Assembly (NCBI GenBank): GCA_030432295.1
Contig: JAUIHI010000025.1
Location: forward strand, 1 to 64,000
Direction of reading: 5' to 3'
From: Anaerolineae bacterium
GTDB lineage: Bacteria > Chloroflexota > Anaerolineae > Caldilineales > Caldilineaceae
Length of the DNA: 64,000 bases
A model generated the notes under the pieces. That model was not told the DNA's origin, searched no databases, and worked only from the letters and a program-made list of their open reading frames with translations. Within the stretch, counting starts at the first letter, position 1. The number at the start of each line of letters is the position of its first letter. The position numbers were made by a program, and so were the translations under genes. Positions 41,865 to 50,188 of the stretch are shown here, in pieces.

Positions 41865-44072
41865 TCACTGCTCACTTCCCCATCCCACCTGGATATTTGG
41901 ATCGCCGTAAAGGGTGTAAGCCAGCCAGGTGGAGTTGGCGGGTGCCTTCTCGCGAATCTCCTGGCGTGCGGTGTGGAAGGCCGCGCCCAGGGTTTGCCCG
42001 TCCTGCAATTCGCTGTAGAAGCGCAGAGCAAAGTCTGCGGCCAGCGCGTCGTTTACCTCCCAGAGCGCACCGATAAAGACACCGGCCTTGGCCTGGTTGA
42101 TCATCTGACCCGCCCATCCGCCCAATCCGGCCAGGGAGAAACCCATACGCGCGCCGTGGCAGGTGTTCATAAAGACCAGTGGCCGCCGTTTGCGCAGGCC
42201 AAAGACCGCCTCGCCCACCAGATCGTCCGGGCGCAGTTCCGTATTGTTTTCCAACAGAATCGAGGAACTGTCGATGCTTTTGGCGTTGAGGCGTCCGTGG
42301 GTGGAAAAGTGGAGCAGTTCGACCCCCTCTTTGCCGATCTGGCGCACCTGGGCCAACTGACGCAGGGTCTCCCCGATGGCAATGCGGCGGGCGGGCAGGC
42401 TTCCGAAAAAGTCCACTTCCCGCTTGACTTGGGTCAGGTCTGTGTCCGGGGCCACCAGCCGGGCGGTGTCGATGCGCAACCGGTCCACCTGTCCCGGCCC
42501 AGCCAGCCAGCGACTGATCTGCCAGCCTTCGGCCAGAAAGTCGTCGGCCTCGCCTTCGTCCATATCCACAGGCTTGACCATCTCCCAGGGAATCCACGGC
42601 TCGTCGCTGACAATGTGGAGGGACTTCAGCACCCCCTGCTCGCGCAGTTTGACCAGCTTCCAATAGGCCCGTTTGAGTTTGTCGGGGAAAAGGGAAAGAA
42701 AGAGGCCGTTGCCGATGGCGGTCAGCCGGTCGTGGATGTCGGCGATGACGTCCGCATCGGCAGGTTGTCCACCTGCCCACTGGTTGAGTTCGTCGTAGCG
42801 CTCCTGCATATATGCCTGGGGTTCTACAGCCATCTCCACGCCACCCATCGGCGCATTGGAGACATCCGCTGCCTGGTGGGGGGAGGAGAGTTCAAAGGTC
42901 AGCCGCTTGCCATCGGCCCGGATGCGTATCTCCACATCGGGCGGGGGTGGGGGAAACTGGGGTATCTCCACTGACGAGGGCGGCTGGCGAAAGGTGAGCG
43001 CGTCGGTTGCGGCGGGTCCGGCGGCGACCGGTTCCTGGCTGCTCACCTGCACCACAAAACGGGCATTGCTGATCAGCCGCCCCCTGTGGCGGAAGTCGAT
43101 GCTGATCTGGCGTTCTCCCTCCTCCTGGCCCGCGGTGAGAATAAATGTGGCCTTGTCCGAGTCCTGAAAGCTGTAGACTTCCACGGCTTTTTGCCAGGTG
43201 TCGGTGCGTTCGCTAAAGCTGGGCGCGTCCAGATGGACGTGCAGGATTTCGGCGGTGAACTCTTCGACAAAGCCCACATTCACCACACCGCTGCTCATCG
43301 ATGCGGCGGCTTTCTCTTGGGTCAATTGTACAGTCAATGGGCGGGTCTGGCCCGGTTTCAGCCAATTGGCAAAACGGATGTCTGTGTGGAAAGGAACGCT
43401 GAGTGCGAAGGCTGGCGAGCGGCTTTCGTCTTCGCTGGGGGAGGCTTCTTCTGCATCTTCCCGCGCGGGCAGAGCCATTTCCAGTGGTTCAACCGCCGTG
43501 GCCATGGCAAGCTCCCGCTCGAATACGGGTTGCATCGCTTCCAGCCCTTTGGCTGGGGTGAAGCTCTCCTCAACACGTGTGGCATTATTTTCTTCTGCCA
43601 TTGCGACGTGGACGCCGCCAATCCCGTTGGGGAAAAGCTCAGTCAGGCTTTTGCGCGTGCCGGAACGCATGCGCAGGGGCTGGTAGATCAGGCCGACAAA
43701 ATCGTCTCCGTTCACCGCCACCAGCGCCCTCCCTTCCTGGCGACGATTCCAGCCAGCCACTTCCCTATCCGTCATCGGGTCGTTGATGTCCACGACCTGC
43801 TGCACTGCCAGAAACCAATCGAAATCCGCCAAAGGCCGGTAGAGTTGGCTGTACTGCTCGTCCGAATCCAGGCGGGCGAGGCGGGCGGTGATGCGGTCCA
43901 CCCGTTCCACCCGGTAGCTGCCATCGTCCAGCCGGGTCAGGACGAAAGTCTCCCGTTCGGCCAGAGCGCTCTTCAGAAAGCGCTGAAGCACATCGCATAA
44001 AAATTCATAGCCCTCAGCCAGGAGGACGTTGGGCTGTTTCTGTTCGTCGAGTACGGATTGGCTGATAGGCAT
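41865..44072 (-). CDS. CHAT-domain caspase-like protease
   Basis: The 735-residue protein ends in a CHAT domain (about 480-735). The catalytic His is in 'ELLHFSTHGRLNAK' and the Cys in 'LVFMNTCHGARMGF', followed by 'GGWAGQMINQAKAGVFIGAL' and 'YTLYGDPNIQV', all typical of the family. Residues 215-330 look like a beta-sandwich ('VPFHTDIRFANWLKPGQTRP'); the first 200 residues are unlike anything I recognise. CHAT proteases act as conflict or cell-death effectors (for example the gRAMP-associated TPR-CHAT). Here the gene lies beside cca rather than a CRISPR or STAND gene. Confidence 0.85.
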   Translation of the reverse strand: MPISQSVLDEQKQPNVLLAEGYEFLCDVLQRFLKSALAERETFVLTRLDDGSYRVERVDRITARLARLDSDEQYSQLYRPLADFDWFLAVQQVVDINDPMTDREVAGWNRRQEGRALVAVNGDDFVGLIYQPLRMRSGTRKSLTELFPNGIGGVHVAMAEENNATRVEESFTPAKGLEAMQPVFERELAMATAVEPLEMALPAREDAEEASPSEDESRSPAFALSVPFHTDIRFANWLKPGQTRPLTVQLTQEKAAASMSSGVVNVGFVEEFTAEILHVHLDAPSFSERTDTWQKAVEVYSFQDSDKATFILTAGQEEGERQISIDFRHRGRLISNARFVVQVSSQEPVAAGPAATDALTFRQPPSSVEIPQFPPPPPDVEIRIRADGKRLTFELSSPHQAADVSNAPMGGVEMAVEPQAYMQERYDELNQWAGGQPADADVIADIHDRLTAIGNGLFLSLFPDKLKRAYWKLVKLREQGVLKSLHIVSDEPWIPWEMVKPVDMDEGEADDFLAEGWQISRWLAGPGQVDRLRIDTARLVAPDTDLTQVKREVDFFGSLPARRIAIGETLRQLAQVRQIGKEGVELLHFSTHGRLNAKSIDSSSILLENNTELRPDDLVGEAVFGLRKRRPLVFMNTCHGARMGFSLAGLGGWAGQMINQAKAGVFIGALWEVNDALAADFALRFYSELQDGQTLGAAFHTARQEIREKAPANSTWLAYTLYGDPNIQVGWGSEQ

Positions 44073-44081
44073 GGGACGCTC

Positions 44082-45161
44082 CTACTTTCTGAGAATATCT
44101 TCCACAGGCAAAGCGTAACGAATGTGGCCTTCACGACCAGTCGTTGTGGTAGCCGCGCAGAGAGAATTGAGCACAGCCTCCTCCACCGCTTCCACCACCG
44201 CGGGGAAAAGGGCCGCCATCGCCCGCCCCTCGTCAGCCAGGAAGGCAGCCGTCTCCGTAAGCGCTTGCGGCCAGTGCAGAATGCGCCGGGCTGTGCTGAA
44301 GGCAATGACGAAATCTCCGCTGCCGTGGCCGATGTGGCTGCCTGTGCGGGCCAACCCCGCGCCGGCGCGCACGCAGAGCCGGTGCAACTGGCGGCTGTCC
44401 AGAGGAGCATCGGTCGCCAGCACAACCATCACCGATCCCTTCTCTGCTGGCGACGGTTGGGGCTGATCGGGCGGCTGTAGCCAGTCCCCCACGGGAATTC
44501 CCGCGAAGATCAGTTCCTCGGCCCGGCCAAAGTTTGTCTGCACCAGTGCGCCGACGGTCCAGCCGCCCCATTCGGTGGGCGTCAACCGGCTGGCCGTGCC
44601 GATTCCGCCCTTCCATCCGTAGCAGGTGGTTCCTGTGCCCGCGCCGACACAGCCTTCCACAACCGGCGAAAAGTCGCGGCTGCCGCGGGCTGCGGAGAGG
44701 GCCGCGTCGACTTCGGCCTGTCCCACGGGCCGCGCCTGCAAGTCGTTGAGATAGCCGTCGTTCGTCTCGCCCACGACAACATTGACCGTCCCTGTGCTGC
44801 GAGCGATCTCCGGGTTGTGGCGGATGGCGTCGGTGGCCAGGCCGTCGGCCACCCGCCAGACATTCAGCGTGCCGGTCAGGCTGATGGGCGACTCAATTTG
44901 GCCCAGTTCCCGCACCTCTTCAAAGCCGCACGCTTTGCCAAAACCGTTGATCGTATGCACGGCAGCCGGGACTTTCTCTCGGAATAGGTTGCCCGGATGG
45001 GGCAGCACGACCGTCACGCCTGTGTGGATGGACTCGCCCCGGATCAGTGTGGCATGTCCCACCCGCACCCCGGCCACGTCCGTGATGGCGTTGCCGGGTC
45101 CGGGCGGCAGGTGGCCGAGGGAAAAGTTGTGGTCGCGTAGGCGCTTGGGTGATGGAATCAT
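44082..45161 (-). CDS. P1 family aminopeptidase (DmpA-like, self-cleaving)
   Basis: The 359-residue protein matches the P1/DmpA N-terminal-nucleophile family: 'DVAGVRVGHATLIRGESIHT', 'GVTVVLPHPGNLF', 'TCYGWKGGIGTASRL' and the probable autocleavage site with nucleophile Ser in 'EKGSVMVVLATDAPL'. The late motif 'RTGSHIGHGSGDFVIAFS' is also standard. Members cleave N-terminal or beta-amino-acid residues from peptides. It lies 9 bases upstream of the CHAT gene on the same strand and probably shares its transcript. Confidence 0.9.
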   Translation of the reverse strand: MIPSPKRLRDHNFSLGHLPPGPGNAITDVAGVRVGHATLIRGESIHTGVTVVLPHPGNLFREKVPAAVHTINGFGKACGFEEVRELGQIESPISLTGTLNVWRVADGLATDAIRHNPEIARSTGTVNVVVGETNDGYLNDLQARPVGQAEVDAALSAARGSRDFSPVVEGCVGAGTGTTCYGWKGGIGTASRLTPTEWGGWTVGALVQTNFGRAEELIFAGIPVGDWLQPPDQPQPSPAEKGSVMVVLATDAPLDSRQLHRLCVRAGAGLARTGSHIGHGSGDFVIAFSTARRILHWPQALTETAAFLADEGRAMAALFPAVVEAVEEAVLNSLCAATTTTGREGHIRYALPVEDILRK

Positions 45162-45176
45162 TGGGGTAAACGAAGC

Positions 45177-45596
45177 TCAGGCAGCCAGCGGCAGGTGGCG
45201 CACAGAAGTAAACGGTATGGGATGCGGTGTGTGGGGCAACTTCACTGCCGAGAGCTGCAGAAAGTGGCTGACGGACGGCATTCGCAAAATGCGCAATATT
45301 TCATCTCGCTGTTGAAGCGGCAAAGATTCAATACCAGTCAGGCGGAAGCTTTCTGGGCCATATTCGGTATCCTGGATCAGATGGGAGAATGAGGTGAAAA
45401 TCAGACTACGTGGGGACGCATTGTTCTTATCGTACCGCAGCACAATTTCATCGGTCAGTTCGATGCCTGTCCCCGATCCGCTGGCAAAGAAAATTTCCAG
45501 CGTATCTCCTTCGCTGTCGTACTCGATACGCACTTTCTCTCCTGTCGGAAGCGTTTCAATCCATTCTTGCAACCATTTTCTCGTTTGTGTAGCCAT
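45177..45596 (-). CDS. DUF2283-like protein, likely antitoxin
   Basis: The 139-residue protein contains 'VRIEYDSEGDTLEIFFASGS' and 'GIELTDEIVLRYDKN', the strand pattern of DUF2283. Proteins of this kind are often encoded next to DUF4258-type or other small nuclease-like toxins. It starts 11 bases after the stop of the presumed toxin gene. The extended C-terminus (from residue 75) may bind the toxin. The pairing is established from family knowledge plus spacing, not from direct evidence. Confidence 0.65.
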   Translation of the reverse strand: MATQTRKWLQEWIETLPTGEKVRIEYDSEGDTLEIFFASGSGTGIELTDEIVLRYDKNNASPRSLIFTSFSHLIQDTEYGPESFRLTGIESLPLQQRDEILRILRMPSVSHFLQLSAVKLPHTPHPIPFTSVRHLPLAA

Positions 45597-45607
45597 TGCC
45601 GTATACC

Positions 45608-45928
45608 TTAAGTTTCTGGAGCCGTCTCGCCCCAGGCTGTAGTCACAAAATTATTGGCGACTTCTGTTCCATCATCCAACTGCGAGAAACCAAAGACGAC
45701 GATGACGGTAATGCTGTTGCTGCCATCCGATAGCCCTTTGCAGGGGTGGCGGTAGCGAAAACATTGAGGGTCTCGGCGTTCCTGGCGGCGTCGGCCAAAT
45801 CGCAGCGAATTCAGCACATCTTCCCGGCGTCCGATCAGTTCCTCGTGGCGAATTTCGATGTGTTCCCACCGTTCTTCGGTGAGGTAAATCTTCCGCCCAT
45901 CCCGATCTGTGACGGTCCAGCGACGCAT
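45608..45928 (-). CDS. Small nuclease-like protein, likely toxin
   Basis: I choose the start at 45928 ('MRRWTVTDRDGRKIYLT', 106 residues), because 'ggagg' lies seven bases upstream; the open frame itself extends to 45970. 'LTEERWEHIEIRHEEL', 'REDVLNSLRFGRRRQERRDP', 'ITVIVVFGFSQ' and 'NNFVTTAWGE' form a short alpha-beta pattern like RelE/BECR-fold or DUF4258-type toxins. A conserved His (in 'EIRHEE') could be catalytic. It precedes the DUF2283-like gene by 11 bases. Confidence 0.6.
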   Translation of the reverse strand: MRRWTVTDRDGRKIYLTEERWEHIEIRHEELIGRREDVLNSLRFGRRRQERRDPQCFRYRHPCKGLSDGSNSITVIVVFGFSQLDDGTEVANNFVTTAWGETAPET

Positions 45929-46069
45929 CTCTCCCATCCTCCGATGATGTCTGCGGTCCAATTGTAACACCCCCGTCAGGCAGGGTCAAGCGGCAAATGT
46001 TGCTACGATCAGGTAGCAGAATTATAGCACGCCCAGATTATTCTATCGAGCATCCAACGGAGTAAACGC

Positions 46070-47170
46070 ATGAGTAGCTCTTTTACTACTGACGCAAGCC
46101 GCCTGAACCGCCTCTACACCTTCCTCGCCACCGCGGTTGACCGGGGCGACCTGCCCGGCGCGGCTGTGCAGCTTTCCCAGCGGGGCAAAGCGCTGCCCGC
46201 CCGGGTCTTTGGCCGTTTCGCTCCCGCCGCGGACGCGCCGCCTATGCAGCCCGATTCCATCTTCCTCGTCGCCTCCATCACCAAACCGGTGGTCGTCTCG
46301 GCGGTGATGCTCCTGGCCGAGCGGGGCGAACTGCTGCTGGACGAACCCGCCCGCCATTTTGTGCCTGAATTTGCTGGCAACGGCAAAGAGGCCATCACCC
46401 TGCGCCATCTGATGACCCACACCTCTGGCCTGCCCGATATGCTGCCGGAGAATCAGGCGCTGCGGGAGGCCCACGCGCCGATGGAGGAGTTCATCCGCCG
46501 CATCTGTGATTTGACGCCCGACTTCCCCGCGGGCACAGGCATCCAATACCAGAGCGCGGGCATCGCCATTCTGGGCGAGATTGTCCAGCGGGTGAGTGGA
46601 CTGCCCCTGCGAGACTTCCTGCGCCAGGAGATTTTCGATCCACTGGGGATGCACGACACGGCGCTGGGGATGGCCGGTCTGCCCAAGGAGCGACTGTCGC
46701 TGGTGAATGTGCCCACCGAGCAGATCGGGGCGGACTGGGGCTGGAACAGCGATTACTGGCGAAATCTGGGCGCGGCCTGGGGTGGAATGTTTTCGACGGT
46801 CAGCGATCTGACCCGCTATTTACAGGCATTTCTCAATGGGGGCGAACTGGACGGGGTGCGGCTCTTCAGTCGGGCGACGGTGGCGGCGATGCTGCGGGAC
46901 CAGACGACACCGATGGTATCTATTCCGGCTGAGCAGCGGGCGGTCCACGGCTGGGGACTGGGCTGGCGGCTGGCCCCGGCTACGGGCTGGCGCTACTTCG
47001 GCGACCTGCTCACACCGGGCAGTTTTGGTCACGGCGGCGCGACAGGGACAGTCTGCTGGGCGAACTCGGCGCAGGAAACGACGTTTGTGCTGTTCACCAC
47101 CCAACCGGCGGTGTGGAGTGAGCCGCTATTGGGCCGAGCTTCCAATTTGACCGCGGCCTGTGTTTTGTAG
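46070..47170 (+). CDS. Serine hydrolase, beta-lactamase family (class C-like)
   Basis: The 366-residue protein carries the S-x-x-K motif in 'LVASITKPVVVSA', the Tyr motif in 'GIQYQSAGIAILGEIVQ' and 'GSFGHGGATGTVCW' in place of KTG, as in esterases and D-aminopeptidases of this family. No signal peptide is visible, so a cytoplasmic esterase or peptidase is more likely than a true beta-lactamase. Its TAG stop is the first base block of a large palindromic element. Confidence 0.88.
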   Translation: MSSSFTTDASRLNRLYTFLATAVDRGDLPGAAVQLSQRGKALPARVFGRFAPAADAPPMQPDSIFLVASITKPVVVSAVMLLAERGELLLDEPARHFVPEFAGNGKEAITLRHLMTHTSGLPDMLPENQALREAHAPMEEFIRRICDLTPDFPAGTGIQYQSAGIAILGEIVQRVSGLPLRDFLRQEIFDPLGMHDTALGMAGLPKERLSLVNVPTEQIGADWGWNSDYWRNLGAAWGGMFSTVSDLTRYLQAFLNGGELDGVRLFSRATVAAMLRDQTTPMVSIPAEQRAVHGWGLGWRLAPATGWRYFGDLLTPGSFGHGGATGTVCWANSAQETTFVLFTTQPAVWSEPLLGRASNLTAACVL

Positions 47171-47351
47171 GTGCGGTTTCTTGTGAATTAAGAAAATAAC
47201 CGGGCAACTGTAGGGGCGCTGCTTGCTGCGCCCGACACCTGCGGGCGCAGCAAGCAGCGCCCCTACGTCATTACCCGATCAATTTTTTAATGTCCAACTA
47301 ACCGCACAACGAGGGACGGACCTTGAATGTACGGTTAGAAACCGCACCTAC
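47167..47351. repeat. 185-base palindromic MITE-like element between convergent genes
   Basis: Outer 14-base exact inverted repeats 'gtaggtgcggtttc' (47167-47180) and 'gaaaccgcacctac' (47338-47351) enclose a perfect 25-base palindrome (47210-47234 / 47242-47266). Arms identical to the latter occur once at 10205-10229. Weaker pairing fills the space between. The TAG stop of the plus-strand hydrolase (47168-47170) and the TAG stop of the minus-strand rluD (47348-47350) are both inside the outer repeats. No coding capacity. Confidence 0.85.
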
Positions 47352-48307
47352 CCATCCATCCCATCCAACAGCGCCTGTAATTCCGGCGGCAGGGGCGCGA
47401 CGAACTCCCGCTCCTCACCGGAGGGCAGGCGAAAGCGCAATTTGTGGGCGTGGAGAAAGTGGCGGTCCAGGCTGAGCCGCTGGCGTTTGTGGCCGTAGAG
47501 GGTATCGCCGACAACCGGGTGCTTCATCCAGGCGCAGTGGACACGAATCTGGTGGGTGCGTCCGGTGAGCAGATTGGCCCGGATGAGAGTGAAGTGGGCG
47601 GAGAGTCCGCTGACCAGTCGGGTGTGGTAGATGGCCGCCGTATGGTATTCGGTGATGGCTTCCCGTCCCGGACTTTCGCCGGTCTGTGGGTCGATGGGTA
47701 GCACAGCCTGGCGCTTGCGTTCCACCGGATGGCGGCCAATCGCCGCGGCGATGCGGCCCTGGGGCGGGTCGATGCGCCCTTCGAGCAGGGCCAGATATTC
47801 TTTGCGGACTGTGCGGGCGGCAAACTGGCGCTGCAAAAAGCGATGGGTCTGGTCATTCTTGGCGACGACAATCAGGCCGGAGGTTTCTTTGTCCAGGCGG
47901 TGAACGATGCCGGGCCGCTTCTCCCCGCCCACGCCGGCAATCTCCGGGCAGTGGTGCAGAATGGCATTGACGAGGGTTCCACCGCTGTGCCCCGGCGCGG
48001 GATGGACGACCAACCCCGCTGGTTTGTCCACGACCAGCAGGTCGTCGTCTTCGTAGACAATCGACAGGGGAATCGCCTCGGCCTGGAGTTCGGTGTCGGC
48101 TGGCGCGGGGATTTGGACAGTCACCTGCTGGCCCGCCTCCACCTTCAAGCTGGCTTTGGCCGATTGCCCATCCACTAGCACCGCACCGTCGGCGATCCAG
48201 CGCTGGATCGCGGCCCGGCTGTGCTGGGGCAATTGCCCGACCAGCCAGCGGTCCAGCCGTTCATCGGGTGCAGGATCGGGCACATCAAATCGGAGGGGGA
48301 TGGGCAT
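47348..48307 (-). CDS. rluD: RluA/RluD family 23S rRNA pseudouridine synthase
   Basis: The 319-residue protein has an N-terminal S4-like RNA-binding domain ('LVGQLPQHSRAAIQRWIADG') and the catalytic Asp in 'GIVHRLDKETSGLIVVAKND'. 'NLLTGRTHQIRVHCAWMKHP' and the C-terminal 'HFLHAHKLRFRLPSGEE' complete the RluA family. RluD modifies helix 69 of 23S rRNA. Its neighbour upstream is lspA, the usual bacterial partner, which supports the RluD assignment. Confidence 0.93.
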   Translation of the reverse strand: MPIPLRFDVPDPAPDERLDRWLVGQLPQHSRAAIQRWIADGAVLVDGQSAKASLKVEAGQQVTVQIPAPADTELQAEAIPLSIVYEDDDLLVVDKPAGLVVHPAPGHSGGTLVNAILHHCPEIAGVGGEKRPGIVHRLDKETSGLIVVAKNDQTHRFLQRQFAARTVRKEYLALLEGRIDPPQGRIAAAIGRHPVERKRQAVLPIDPQTGESPGREAITEYHTAAIYHTRLVSGLSAHFTLIRANLLTGRTHQIRVHCAWMKHPVVGDTLYGHKRQRLSLDRHFLHAHKLRFRLPSGEEREFVAPLPPELQALLDGMDG

Positions 48308-48352
48308 AGCAGCTTTCAGACTTGAATGGAATAGAATCAGAATAATTAAAGA

Positions 48353-48436
48353 GAGGACGCAGATTATCGCAGAAACAACTGATTTGCACTGATTTTATCA
48401 GCGTCAATCAGTTGTTTCTGCGTAATCAGCGTCTCG
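48353..48436. repeat. Imperfect inverted repeat between rluD and lspA
   Basis: 'cgcagaaacaactgatt' on the left pairs with 'aatcagttgtttctgcg' on the right, and the outer 'gagaggacgc...' arm pairs partly with 'gcgtctc'. 'gacgcagatta' belongs to the unit seen in several other spacers. Confidence 0.75.
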
Positions 48437-48445
48437 GCTTCTGGA

Positions 48446-49012
48446 TCAGGCTTCGGCGGATTCCAGCGGATCGCCCGCCATTTTGGCCGCTTTTTCGCGG
48501 CGGGCTGCCTGTATATCCTGCCACAAAATCACAATCGCCAGCCCGATTACACCGCCCACCACCGCGCTGTCGGCCACATTCCAGTTGGGGATGTAGTAGA
48601 AGCCGGGGATACCGGTCACAATAAAGTCGGTGACAAAGCCCTGTTCGATGCGGTCGATCACATTGCCGATGGCCCCGCCCATCTCCAGCCCCAAGAGCAC
48701 CCGTACAAAACGCTCGGCGACCGGCAGGTGTTGGGCCGTGTAGTAGAGGATGCCGATAGAGACGGCGATGGCAACAACTGTAAAAAAGACCCGTCCGCCT
48801 TGAAAGATGCCAAAGGCCGCGCCGTAGTTGTTTACGTGTTGAAAACTCAGGTAGCCTTCCAGGGCTGGAATCGGCACTGTGGAACTGTAGAGAGGCATGG
48901 CCGCCCGAATCAGTTCTTTTGTCCAGCGGTCCAGGCCAATCACCACCCCCGCCACGACCAACACAATCCACCAGCGCTGGGCCAGGCTGCCCAGGCTCAA
49001 TTTCTGCGCCAT
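48446..49012 (-). CDS. lspA: Lipoprotein signal peptidase (signal peptidase II)
   Basis: The 188-residue membrane protein keeps both aspartates of the aspartyl peptidase: Asp in 'GGAIGNVIDRIEQGFVTDF' and Asp in 'WNVADSAVVGG'. Four helices are visible, and the N-terminus 'GVVIGLDRWTKELIRAAM' is typical. It removes lipoprotein signal peptides after acylation, so it would process the lipoprotein at 14.9 kb. 'ggagtagagg' precedes the start. The tail 'ARREKAAKMAGDPLESAEA' extends beyond the usual length. Confidence 0.94.
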   Translation of the reverse strand: MAQKLSLGSLAQRWWIVLVVAGVVIGLDRWTKELIRAAMPLYSSTVPIPALEGYLSFQHVNNYGAAFGIFQGGRVFFTVVAIAVSIGILYYTAQHLPVAERFVRVLLGLEMGGAIGNVIDRIEQGFVTDFIVTGIPGFYYIPNWNVADSAVVGGVIGLAIVILWQDIQAARREKAAKMAGDPLESAEA

Positions 49013-49039
49013 TACCTCTACTCCTCATAAATATCCTGA

Positions 49040-49108
49040 CCACAAAGATACGAAGACACAAAGAAAAATAGTTCTTCTCTTTAACTTTGTGCCTTCGTAT
49101 CTTTGTGG
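49040..49108. repeat. Hairpin upstream of lspA
   Basis: 'ccacaaagatacgaagacac' pairs with the mirrored 'cttcgtatctttgtgg' and adjacent bases; the arms are 24 bases with one mismatch. Related 'cgaagacgcaaaggcacaaag' pieces occur before hisA (53024-53050). Confidence 0.8.
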
Positions 49109-49240
49109 TTTCCTTTGATGGGTTCTTCTTGCTTTCGCTATTGTATCGCACCTGAACGGAAATGGTGAATTGCAACAGATATGCTATACTATTTCGGTTG
49201 TCAATTTTTAGCAGTAAGCAGCTACCCGAAGGAGACGGAA

Positions 49241-50056
49241 ATGGCCCGTGAGATTACCATTGCGCTTGTGCAGATGGCCCCTGCCCTGGCAAACCCGGAA
49301 GAGAATCTGCGCAAGATGGGCGATTTTGTCGAGCGCATTTGCAGCGAGCAACCCACGGACCTGATCGTCTTCCCCGAGCTTTCCTATACGGGTACAGAGT
49401 TGGGCCTGCGCGCCACGGACCTGGCCGAACGGGTTCCTGGCCACGCCACCAACTATCTGGCCAAACGGGCCAACGACTATAACGTCCACATCGTCTTTGG
49501 GCTGGTGATCAAAGAAAAGGTGGAGAGTATCCTCTACAACGGCGTCGCCTGTCTGGGACCGGAAGGGGACATTCTGGCCTCCTACCGTAAAGTCCATCTA
49601 CTGGGCGAAGAGCGCCAGGTCTATCGGGGCGGCTTCCGCTTCTTCAATGTGGATGCGGAGTGGGGGCGCTTTGGCCTGATGATCGGCTCGGACCTGGTCT
49701 TCCCCGAATCTGCCCGCAGCCTGAATCTGGAAGGTGCAGAACTGGTCGTCCTCAGCGCCAACTGGGAGGCCAACCACCAGGAGCAGTGGCGTGCTCACAT
49801 CATCAGCCGGGCCGCGGAGAATGCCTGTTTTGTGGCTGCGGCCAACCGGGTGGGCCAGGAACCGACAATGGAGTTCGCCGGTGACAGTATGCTGGTGGGG
49901 CCGTCGGGCGAGGTCTACACAGTGCTGGAAGACCCGATTGAGGGCTATGCAGTGGCGACGATTGACTTGGAAAGGGTGCGGGAAGTGCGGGAAGAACGCC
50001 AGATCATCCAGTTCCGCGAGCCAACTGCCTACCGCTCCGTCGTCAAGAAATATTGA
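49241..50056 (+). CDS. Nitrilase-superfamily protein lacking the catalytic cysteine
   Basis: The start is ATG 49241 ('MAREITIALVQMAP'), with 'ggaga' eight bases upstream. The 271-residue protein follows the carbon-nitrogen hydrolase fold, with Glu46 in 'LIVFPELSYTG' and Lys117 in 'ASYRKVHLLG' intact. The nucleophile elbow, normally 'ICYD', reads 'FGLMIGSDLVFPE', so the Cys position (residue 149) is Gly, with Ser150 next to it. It cannot work as a normal amidase. It may be a binding or regulatory pseudoenzyme, or Ser150 could stand in. The rest, including 'ANWEANHQEQWRAHIISRAA', is well conserved, arguing against simple decay. Confidence 0.85.
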   Translation: MAREITIALVQMAPALANPEENLRKMGDFVERICSEQPTDLIVFPELSYTGTELGLRATDLAERVPGHATNYLAKRANDYNVHIVFGLVIKEKVESILYNGVACLGPEGDILASYRKVHLLGEERQVYRGGFRFFNVDAEWGRFGLMIGSDLVFPESARSLNLEGAELVVLSANWEANHQEQWRAHIISRAAENACFVAAANRVGQEPTMEFAGDSMLVGPSGEVYTVLEDPIEGYAVATIDLERVREVREERQIIQFREPTAYRSVVKKY

Positions 50057-50188
50057 TGTAACAAAGGACACGAACAATACGGATTTGCACAGCGGTGTCC
50101 TGAGCCTGTCGAAGGGATAGAAACTGCAAAATCTGTCTCCTCTGTGTGATCTGCGTCCCTCTCATTTTCTCTGTTCTTGGACAAATTC

